Part shown: positions 1 to 7,801 of the stretch, in pieces
Position numbering within the stretch: the first letter of the stretch is position 1
How the letters are laid out: each line of letters begins with the position of its first letter
Origin: Pelargonium nanum
Taxonomy: Eukaryota > Streptophyta > Magnoliopsida > Geraniales > Geraniaceae
Length of the DNA: 20,423 nt
Direction: 5' to 3'
Assembly: GCA_036897485.1 (NCBI GenBank)
Contig: JAYMTF010001968.1
Location: 1-20,423, forward strand
The notes under the pieces: model-generated
The model's database searches: none
What the model was told of the DNA's origin: nothing
What the model saw: the letters and a program-made list of their open reading frames with translations, nothing else
Position numbers and translations under genes: made by a program

Positions 1-20
1 AATAGGAAGGTTTATATAGA

Positions 21-140
21 GGTTTTCCACTCAACCACTTCTTCACTTTTCCGATGTGGGACAAGTGATTTTTATATATACAATAGGTTTTAACTCAGTC
101 ATCTTCTAAGTTTTCAATGTGAGACAAATGATCTATATAT
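21..140. repeat. Two tandem diverged copies of a ~65-bp unit
   Basis: Two successive units begin with ggttttccact (position 21) and ggttttaact (position 86). Both continue through a CACTTC/TCTTC stretch, then a ttttcCGATGTGGGACAA or ttttcaATGTGAGACAA core, and end in tatatat. The core with GATGTGGGACAA is a very common dispersed plant repeat motif. It is often linked to small LTR/TRIM-like elements, but no LTR structure can be shown here because the unit starts close to the window edge. Confidence 0.65.
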
Positions 141-141
141 G

Positions 142-172
142 TTTCTTCTTCTTCTTCTCCTTCTTCTTCTCA
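142..172. repeat. TTC microsatellite
   Basis: This is an imperfect (TTC)n tract, interrupted by a single ctcc, directly after the 65-bp tandem repeat. It produces a Leu-rich open frame that is not a gene. Confidence 0.8.
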
Positions 173-603
173 TTCTTATATATCTCTATATGTTTGTTCT
201 TTCTTTTCTTTTATTTATTAAATTCAACATAAAATTCATCTTAGATTCTACGTTATTTTTGTCTTTCTTACTCTACTTCAAACTCATAATGTCTCTTAAT
301 AAACACAACAATAATCATATTCATTGGTTCTTTATAAGAGACAGTGAAAAATAAGTAACGATATCATGGTTTCGCTTCCGTGAGTGATGCGATAACAAAA
401 AATATATATTTTTTAAATTTAGTCCATGTATTCTTCAATTTATGTATATAATCACATTTTCGAACTAAACACCAAAATTTATAATATAAAAAAATAAAAA
501 ATAAAGAATATAAACTATCTAGATATTATGAGTTTGTTATTAATAATGTTATATACATTTTTCTTTAGATTTTTTTTTGTAATGATTTTTACAGATTGTT
601 TAC

Positions 604-632
604 CCGTGCACCGCACGAGGTCTCATGCTAGT
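604..632 (+). mobile_element. Helitron-like 3' terminus (hairpin plus CTAG)
   Basis: A short GC-rich hairpin, CGTGC (605-609) with loop acc and GCACG (613-617), lies about 10 nt before CTAG (628-631), which is followed by T. Helitrons end in a hairpin roughly 10-12 nt before CTRR and insert between A and T, so hairpin, spacing and CTAG|T all fit. The GC-rich hairpin stands out in AT-rich DNA. The matching 5' TC end was not located. It could lie anywhere upstream, including outside the window, so the extent of the element is unknown. Confidence 0.6.
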
Positions 633-2940
633 ATTATAATATGATTGCTATCATCGCATTAAAATCAAGTATTATATATTTTTTTTTTGGTAATTCATTA
701 ATAGTGATATAAATAAGAGTAATTGTTTGTTGTTATTTTCGGGTAATATAAATTTTAATTTTGGACCAAAATTGACATGTAAGTGTGAACCATAAAGAAA
801 ACATGTGAAGAATTTTATATTACAAAACTTTGTGGAAAGTCACAGAATTCCTAAAGAATCTTCCATGACAGCACCATGCAAATTTTGAATAAATAATAAT
901 TGTAAAGAAAAGCTCACAGAGACAGCTACGTAGAATACACTTTTTTTCACAAATAAATTTGAATGCGAACATTACACACGAAATGTTTATTTATCTTCTA
1001 ATAATAATTGTGTCATTTTCCAAACATAGTATATCAAAATTTGTTCACATATATAGTTATTTTATTTGTATTTTTGGCAACTCAACAGTTGCAACATTGA
1101 AACATTTTAAGACCTATTGTAGACTTTCTAGTTCACATTCACATTGGGAACTGGGAAGATTAGAGGACCGACCATATCAATAATTGATTTCAATAACCTA
1201 TGTCATTTGTTTGATCTCCAGTAAGTCAAAATATACATAAATAAACTCTCTTGTGTGCGTATATATAATAGGATATGGGCCAGATTGTTTTTAGCTTTTG
1301 ACTCGGATCAAACTCGTCAAGTAGGATAAATACGTTGGAATTCAAGTTCGGGCTCTTGATAACATGATTATAGTTATGAGAGCGGGGTTCCATTACGAAC
1401 ACTTTGGCTCATGATTTGAGTTATGAGAGTGGGGTTTCGATACGAGCTTGAGTTCTAAGGGCGGGGGCATTTGAGTTGGTCCCTAAGTTTTGAAACACGA
1501 GTAGGAAGCCCGTTAAGCAGAAAATTAGGTGTTTACCTAGAAAGTAATAAATTCCTCATGTGTAAGAATGTTTTTCTTTTTTTTGCTATAGGAATCTTAA
1601 GTGCTGTTAAGTTTAGGTAATATTTAAGAGACAATGAGAGTTAAGAATGTTGAGAATAAATCTCCCTCTCCTATACAAACCAAAGTTGAAGAGGTGTCAA
1701 CGAGTAATACACCGATAGAGACGAGGTTCATTTTTTATTTGTCTTTCAAATGTTTCCTTGACAGATTCTTGACCAAATTCCAAGCCTCCACTTATATATT
1801 TGGGAGAGTGAAGTTCGTCACAATTTTTAGGAGCGTCCACTATTTTAGTGTAACATCTCATATCATATCTTCAATGACCTCTTTGGTTCAATATACACGG
1901 CTTGTGATTTTCTAAACTTTCGAGGATCCCCAAGGTATTTATATATTTGTTATTATTTTTTTTCATGAATTTAAATTTGGCTTTTAATTAATATGATAAA
2001 ATATTACATAATTTATTTTCATGAATCTTATTTTTAATGTTTAATTAAATTTATATCCGCACACCCAAAAGAATACTATAAAAGTTGCCCCAAGTGTAAA
2101 GGGTCCATAATCACATGTGTACTTGGTCATGGTGTGTGAAGAAACATTGATATTATTTCGAGTGATTTCAATCTTCAAATTTAGAAACAACGGAAAAAAA
2201 AAAAAAAGAGTTGAGTATATAAACAGCAATAGGCCAAATAACATTGATGACTTCTTCATATTTTGCTATTTTATAAAGCTATAACAATGTAATGTGTGTC
2301 TGGTTTTCCAACTCTTACCCCGAAAATGTTTTATTTTGAAAAATGAATCACCAACGATAAGGTTATTTGCTCAAAGTAACCATGTGGAAATGACATGTAA
2401 TTATAAATCAATATTTTATTATTCTTATGTTAATTAGTTTGATCTTTTATGAACTGACTCTATTTTCGGTTTATCCCGAATTAGTGTTGTGGCTTGATTT
2501 CGTTATTGCTAATGTATATATTTTAAACTTAATCCACTAAATCAATTATAACATGTCACAATATGTTACGTCATTATTTTAGTACATGCCAAAATGGCGT
2601 CGTACATGTTTAGCCGTATAATTGAAAAATAAATTAAATGCGATGTTTCATTATTGGGGACTGGAACTCGACGTGGCTGACCCACATTATTAGCATGTAT
2701 TGATAACATGTGCAAAAATGATGATGTGACATATTGTCATTTGTTGTAACTGGTCGAGTGGAGTATATTGAAAAAAAATATTAACAAGAGCTATAACAAG
2801 ACACAATCATTACTAGGAGTTTACTATAAAAACGCAAGTCTACGAAAGACGAAACCATTTAACCATATTTTACATTATTGAAGGGAGAATATCATCAGAA
2901 CCTATCTAATTACTTAAACTAGCCAAGGAAAATACCTAAT
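633..2940. other. Intergenic AT-rich region, no gene supported
   Basis: No recognisable protein, RNA gene or intact transposon was seen. The open frames are short, low in complexity and rich in Phe, Ile and Leu. A 38-bp direct repeat pair lies at 1363-1400 and 1410-1447. A T-run followed by ggtaa at 679-690 could be an old retroposon tail, but no target duplication was found around it. Confidence 0.6.
1363..1447. repeat. 38-bp direct repeat pair, 9-bp spacer
   Basis: Unit 1 (1363-1400) and unit 2 (1410-1447) share catgatt, agttatgagag, ggggtt and a tACGA segment with a few substitutions. The repeat is local, and no element family could be recognised. Confidence 0.6.
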
Positions 2941-2947
2941 CCCATTA

Positions 2948-2998
2948 AATAGAGTGGTAATCTTTTTTTTTTTTTTGAAACCAATAAAGTGGTAATCT
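2948..2998 (-). mobile_element. Hyper-truncated retroposon insertion (19 nt) with 16-bp target duplication
   Basis: The 16-nt sequences at 2948-2963 and 2983-2998 are identical except for one base (G versus A at the fifth position). Between them lies a 19-nt insert: 13 T followed by gaaacc. Read on the minus strand this is ggtttc plus a poly(A) tail, flanked by target-site duplications of typical LINE/SINE length. It is best explained as a target-primed reverse transcription event that copied only the tail and about six bases of the RNA. Confidence 0.7.
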
Positions 2999-3134
2999 AA
3001 TAAAGAAGAAGAAGAAAACATTGATAAATGCACTACTCTCCTACCTCCCAAATCATCTTTGCTTGTACGAAAATGATTCTGAATTTACAATCAATAATGT
3101 AGAGACAATTAAAATTCAAGATGTTTGATTTCCC

Positions 3135-3246
3135 TATATAAAAAGTATTTATAAATAGTGTCTGAAATCTCAGTCATGATTTATTAGCTGGAACTTACAG
3201 TTAAGAGACAAACGAAATGGATCCAGACGGGGCGTTCCGCGCCTAA
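3135..3246 (+). pseudogene. Orphan TATA box and nine-codon ORF, possible 5' relic of a gene
   Basis: TATATAAA at 3135-3142 lies 75 bp before an ATG (3217) in good context (A at -3, G at +4). The ATG opens MDPDGAFRA and then stops (TAA 3244-3246). The stretch ggatccagacggggcgttcc is strikingly GC-rich for its surroundings. MDPD-AF openings are familiar from FLORICAULA/LEAFY proteins, but nine residues cannot establish homology. No continuation of such a protein was found downstream. A chance ORF is equally possible. Confidence 0.25.
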
Positions 3247-3286
3247 AAATTCATTAAAACGGGTATATATATATGAGTGTTAATTG

Positions 3287-3306
3287 ATGAGATGACATCA
3301 TCTCAT
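3287..3306. repeat. 20-bp palindrome
   Basis: Arms ATGAGATGA and TCATCTCAT are perfect and separated by CA. The sequence could be an inverted-repeat protein-binding site or a fold-back remnant. No function can be assigned. Confidence 0.6.
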
Positions 3307-3309
3307 TAG

Positions 3310-4840
3310 ACCTAATTTATTAGTTGAGATTTTTTTTCTCTCATTTATAATATCACATGTTTGATTTTGATGTACAAAAAAGCTAACATTTTGGGTGTTG
3401 TAGAGCAAGCCAAACTTGGTGGAACTGAGTAGGAAGAAATCAAGAAAGTTACAAACAACATGAACAGCATAAAACAACTGTTGAGCTTTATATGGGTCCC
3501 CTCCTAATTTGTGTAATCATCACTGTTACTTATAATTACAACATCACTGAATATACATCAAATATATTAATGCAAATTTCATAGTATTTTTGAAGAATTT
3601 TATTCAAGGCCAGGTAAAGTTAGGCACATCTCCTTTCCATCATTTTCCAAAATAATATTGATTTGTGAGCAAATTATATTGATTTCTAAGTAATAATAAT
3701 TAGTTTCTTCCTGGAATTATTGTAAATGTTTGTTCTTTATAGCTCTGATGCTCATGTCTGCCTTCCTAATTGATGCCCTCCACATGCCAGACATTTGGTC
3801 AAAGTGAAGTGTTTTGTGGGGCAGAAAATATTGGACATTTTAAGATTTGGTCATTTTGAATTTCTGGTGATTCAATGAAATGAGGAAAATAAATATGATC
3901 TTTTAAATGTGATTTTGATCATACACTGCTGTGAATTTAACCACATACTATTGAAAAATTTGCTTGGTTTTTAATATGTGCCCATTTATAAACAATATCA
4001 TAGAACTATTTTGAAGTCAATACACTATTTCCCCAATGATTCCAAAAGTAAGAATATCATTGAACTTGGTGTTTGTTTGATAATTTTACTATAAAATTGC
4101 AAGGTGATGTAAGGAGACGGCTGGAATTTTAAAAAGACGTAAGGAGTTGTTCTAAATAATTGAGTTTTGTGAAGTAGTATTTCGGAAAATAACATCTATT
4201 ATAAGGAGATATTAATTGTTAAAATGGCTAGAATGAACATGTAATATTTAAGAAACAATTTAATATTATCAGTCATTACACATGCTCTCATAAGATTTTT
4301 TATGTTAATCATAGTAAATTATTATCAAATTATGCATTAATTGGGTAATTTGTACTACTATATACATATACTAGATTCGGTCGACTTCATCGACAAATCA
4401 GTTCGACCTCATTTGCATAAACAACATTTAACATTTCGCAGGTTAGTGTAACATAATACAATCGGTCGACCCTTTGTGCATTTTATAAGAGCAAAAAAGT
4501 TATTTACATGTTATCTCTTATGCGTAAAGATAACCGAAAATTCACACGAGGCATCGAGCTCTTGTGGGAATCTGCTTCTTGAAAGAGCTCTACAAAAGCT
4601 TGTCTTCTTTAAGTCACTATTTATGCATTTCACCGAACAATATAATGTAATTGCTTATATGACATCTTTTTTAAGAAGACACTAGTAACTAAAAAAGCAG
4701 TTGAACCTAAGGTTTTGTGAGTGGGGTCATGAAAACAACTAATTATACAATTGTTTACTCCATAATTTAGTTTGAAACCAGAACATATTGTCACAGAGAA
4801 TAAGAGAAAAGAAAAGGTGAAAATGAGTCATCCTTAAAGA
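3310..4840. other. Intergenic region, no gene supported
   Basis: This stretch is AT-rich with no recognisable coding or RNA gene. The part at about 3740-3840 is less AT-rich and could be conserved noncoding DNA, but nothing here proves that. Two inverted repeats lie at 4556-4590 and 4602-4680, inside a short open frame without family resemblance. Confidence 0.55.
4556..4680. repeat. Two adjacent inverted repeats
   Basis: GAGCTCTT (4556-4563) pairs with AAGAGCTC (4583-4590). GTCTTCTT (4602-4609) pairs with AAGAAGAC (4673-4680). Each has perfect 8-bp arms. The pair could be the residue of a fold-back element, but terminal repeats and a target duplication were not identified. Confidence 0.45.
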
Positions 4841-4846
4841 GGAAAG

Positions 4847-5205
4847 GTGATCCCAAAACCCTTTCATGTTGTTCATTTGTTTATAGATAAGCTTTAGGTC
4901 TCTTTTGTTTGTTCATTGCTTGTACACTTGAGAGAACAGAAAAGGCTGCAAAAGGCATTTCTGATAGGCCAAGCTCCCAACATGATGTTGGACTGCTTAG
5001 CTAATCCTTAATTAACAACAAAACCATATCAGCTTAGCAAATCTTCAAACAACATGCAAGGTCCTAGCTGCACCCTCCATTATTAATTGGAGGTAGCAAG
5101 ATGATTTCTACTTTCTAGTACCAACTTACCATATCAACTTAGAGCACAATGCACCAGATAATTTCTAGTACCAACTCACCATATTATGTTAGTGCAAAAG
5201 AAGAT
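4847..5205. repeat. Duplicated intergenic block, copy A, left part
   Basis: This part is collinear with 15776-16042, in the same orientation. Shared landmarks are tgatcccaaaaccct (A 4848, B 15776), aagctttagg (4889/15805), a perfect 22-bp match starting aacatgatgttgg (4979-5000/15890-15911), ctagctgcaccctc, and ccagataatttctagta. Substitutions and small indels separate them, so the duplication is old. The LINE tail begins right after this block. Confidence 0.8.
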
Positions 5206-5210
5206 AGTTG

Positions 5211-5981
5211 TTTTTTTTTTTTTTTTAAGGAACGCCACCTGAGATGGTGGGGGGTTTGGCCGGACCCCTACCTGTTTTATTAAAATAAAGAAAAATAGGT
5301 ACAATAACGGAGGGGGACATAATGAGCCTTACCTCCTCAGATGAAAATGCACCTATACAATGATGCTAAATGAAGAAAGCAGTAAAATTACATAAACATT
5401 CTACCACTACGAACATGCATAATAGATAAACTATCCTCTAAAATAATATCCCGAAAACGCTGAGGAAACTCTAAAACAGAAGACGAGATCAACTGAGTGC
5501 TGAGACCAAAACCTGCCAGCCAATCCGCAGCAAAATTCGCCTCACGAAAAATGTGACGAACATGAGCAGGACCCAAAGCCATACGACATTTACGCAATAC
5601 ATAAACAAGATGCCAAGGACAAGCTATCTTTCCCAACAATACATCAACTAAAAGTTTCGAATCTGATTGAATGTGATCAAGAATGATACCTTTCTCTGAG
5701 CATAAATCAAGTCCAATCCGCAATGCCTCAAACTCAGCTATGTTATTTGTCCCAGCTCCCAATGGTGTGCTGAAAGCTAAAATGACAACTCCGGTACTGT
5801 CCCGCACAACACCTCCCGCGGCTGCCTCACCTTGTCTACAAGCACCATCAATATTGAGGCAAAGTGTACCATATCTCGGCCTCTCCCAACAAATCGATCG
5901 AGCCGGTTTGAAACGCACCCAAGGCAAGTCAATATGAAATTGATGTGTATCTTTCTTCAAATATAATTTATAATGTGATTC
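5211..5981 (-). mobile_element. 5'-truncated LINE (L1-like) with poly(A) tail
   Basis: A run of 16 T (5211-5226) is the poly(A) tail of a minus-strand element. Upstream of it in element orientation come a GC-rich 3' UTR and the C-terminal RNase H part of ORF2 (5388-5981). Plant L1 elements commonly carry such a C-terminal RNase H (RVT_3). The endonuclease and reverse transcriptase are absent, so the copy is truncated at its 5' end. A possible target duplication is caaaag-aag-atag (5195-5207) against caaaagatag (6051-6060), with one 3-nt indel. If true, the element would reach about 6050. It sits inside copy A of the duplicated block and is missing from copy B. Confidence 0.85.
5388..5981 (-). 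pseudogene. LINE ORF2 C-terminal fragment: RNase H (RVT_3) domain
   Basis: This frame is open for 197 codons, from a TAA at 5982-5984 to the natural stop at 5388-5390. There is no credible own start codon, because it is the tail of a longer polyprotein. The RNase H fold shows all four catalytic acidic residues. Counted from the TTG codon at 5958-5960 they are Asp38 (LNIDGA), Glu76 (IAEFEAL), Asp100 (IQSDSK) and Asp146 (FAADWLA), with His135 in VRHIFREAN. In LINEs this domain removes RNA from the RNA-DNA hybrid. No frameshift or premature stop interrupts the domain, so the insertion is fairly young, but without reverse transcriptase it cannot move by itself. Cellular RNase H-like relatives are derived from the same family, but the adjoining poly(A) tail argues for a LINE. 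Confidence 0.85.
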
Positions 5982-5984
5982 TTA

Positions 5985-6383
5985 TCATTTAATTAAATGG
6001 ATCTAGAATGTACAGTAAAAAAGCTGTTCAATAATTTAATTGTTATAAATCAAAAGATAGTATTATTAAAATATCATGCAAAATTTTGGCTGACAAATAA
6101 TCTAGTTGTGCTCAACAACCAAATCAAAGATCCTAGCATGACCTTCTCGAACATCTCAAGTCCCTCGTTCAACGGACTTACCTCTTTGGTCCTTGCAAGA
6201 CTAGATATCATCTCCGAGTTGCTTCCGCACTTAATTTTTTTTTTGTACTGTTTTCTTCAAGCTTTTGAAAAGTATGTACTCTTTCCCTTCCCGTCTTGAG
6301 AATTATGAATAAATATATCAAACAAATTATATATAATGTCTCAAATCAGCTTACATGTTAGTTCTATCGATTTTTTCAAAGGA
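5985..6383. other. Sequence between LINE fragment and copy A right part
   Basis: This stretch has no counterpart in copy B, where only about 105 different bases separate the two homologous parts. It includes a locally GC-richer island at 6110-6231 whose minus strand stays open and whose composition looks coding-like, but no protein family was recognised. The remainder is AT-rich. Confidence 0.5.
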
Positions 6384-6738
6384 AAAACATATTGGAGTGT
6401 GAGGATAATTGTCTCCATTGACATTGGGTGCAAGTGAAACTTTGTAGTACCAACCTAGCAGTGTAGGTAGGTTTCTCATACCATTTATTCAATTATTTTA
6501 GTTATGATATAGAGAGAAGTCAAAGTATATATAGTACTTGGGAAATGAGTAGGCAGGATTTAGATGGGCAGAAAAAAACCAAGCAAGAGGAGGCCTAAAT
6601 GAAGGAAGTGAGTGATGCCCACATCTATTAAAAGCCATTTAAGTGTTAGGTGGGCACTGGGCCACCCTGGTTCTAACTAGCCTAAGCAAAAGCTCAATCC
6701 AGAAATAGGAATGAGACTGAGTTATGGATGGGCTGTGA
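6384..6738. repeat. Duplicated intergenic block, copy A, right part
   Basis: This part is collinear with 16151-16430. Shared landmarks are aaaacatat-ggagtgtgag-ataattgtctc, ggtgcaagtgaaactt, the ctaggtt region, gagaagtcaaagt, aaaagccatt-aagtgtt-ggtgggcactgg, and atgga-gg-ctgtg. After about 6738 similarity to the other copy fades. Confidence 0.8.
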
Positions 6739-7650
6739 GCCCAAAATCACAACTGCACAAGTATTTTAAGATGCATAATGGTAGCCCAAAGCCCATCTAC
6801 ACTTGCTAAAGAGTTATGGTGGGAATGATTCTTATTTTTTTTAATGAAATTAATTTTTGATTTGGGAATAAATTTTGTTCAAAATTTGTGATGATTCTTA
6901 TTTACTCATGGAGCCATTTTGTTTCAAATCATATGCTCATACAAGCAACAAGTTTATCAATGCAACACCCAGACGCGCCCCCATAGTCTATATGTATATT
7001 TGGGTTGTTGTTTGAACTGGATTTTTTTTTTTCATTTCATGATGATCTCCATGTAATGTTCAATATCTTCAAATGTTCACAATGACTTTCATGTGTCATA
7101 TGTTATTGAACTTCAAATTATTATAAGTTGCACGAATAAAAGAATAATGACAATATGAGTATTAATAAAAACAAGTAGGATATATACAATTACTCTTTAA
7201 TAGTTCATATATGTATTTGTTCAAAAAAATGTATCTATTTGTATATTTGCTGAAAGTTGTGTATGAAATTTACGTGCATCTAAGTTATCCATAAATCAAT
7301 AATGTAAATTGAATAGGTATGATAATCGGTCCAGAACCAGACCGGGATCAAATTTGCGAAAATGCGCGAACAAAAAATTGGACTAATTGTAAGTGGTTTG
7401 GACAAAACCAGATCGAATGATCCAATTTTAAAAAATAACTTTTTAAACAGGAAATTGTTGAAGTGATTACAATTGAAGTAAGTAAAGCTAACAATAAAGA
7501 AATATATATTGTATTAAAAGTGATATTTAAAAAAATACTATTTCTATTAGAATATTTTATAAATATAAAAATAAAAATCGGTCCGGATCTAATGAGAAAG
7601 CCGGTTCCTCCCTCTCCAGAATCCAGAGTAACTGACCTAATTTGATATCC
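6739..7650. other. Intergenic region upstream of RH29
   Basis: No gene was seen. The region is AT-rich and has a CpG-containing patch at 7325-7400 with aatcggtcc, a motif that recurs at 7576-7585. This suggests an old noncoding repeat insertion between them. The short open frame at 7463-7645 has no family resemblance. Confidence 0.5.
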
Positions 7651-7652
7651 TA

Positions 7653-7801
7653 AAACCCTATACCCTCAACGGTCTCTCTCTCTCTCACACTGAACAAAAG
7701 ACAAACCCTCCCCTCGTTCTGTTCCGCCGCCGCCGGCGAAGACCCTTACCGTCGCTGTTTCTTCTGTGGCGGTTGCGAATTTCCTAGTCTGAATTGCGAT
7801 A
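7653..7801 (+). promoter_or_regulatory. RH29 proximal promoter and 5' leader with telo-box
   Basis: AAACCCTA, the plant telo-box, lies at 7653-7660. It is followed by a CT repeat (7673-7686) and a GC-rich leader with CCGCCGCCGCCGGCG. Telo-boxes are characteristic of plant genes for ribosomal proteins and ribosome biogenesis, which fits the helicase downstream. No clear TATA box stands at the right distance, so this looks like a TATA-less promoter with its start probably in the CT-rich part. The leader contains no ATG before 7802. The exact transcription start cannot be seen. Confidence 0.6.

Noticed and set aside
139..354. Leu-rich 71-codon ORF
   Set aside because: Produced by the TTC microsatellite and AT-rich sequence; not a plausible protein.
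1634..1915. 93-codon ORF on the plus strand
   Set aside because: No recognisable family, no splice context, and composition like the surrounding AT-rich DNA.
2041..2259. Minus-strand 72-codon ORF with a hydrophobic start and a faint look of a secreted S1-type peptide
   Set aside because: The match is too vague: the hydrophobic part stems from an A-run, and the conserved cysteine and tryptophan pattern of the family is not there.
4979..5120. Possible microRNA precursor in copy A (ccaacatgatgttgg palindrome and cctcca/tggagg stem)
   Set aside because: The stems are only 6-7 bp, no known plant miRNA was recognised, and the second stem is not kept in copy B.
5683..5937. 84-codon ORF opposite the LINE RNase H
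   Set aside because: Shadow frame of the conserved RNase H domain on the other strand.
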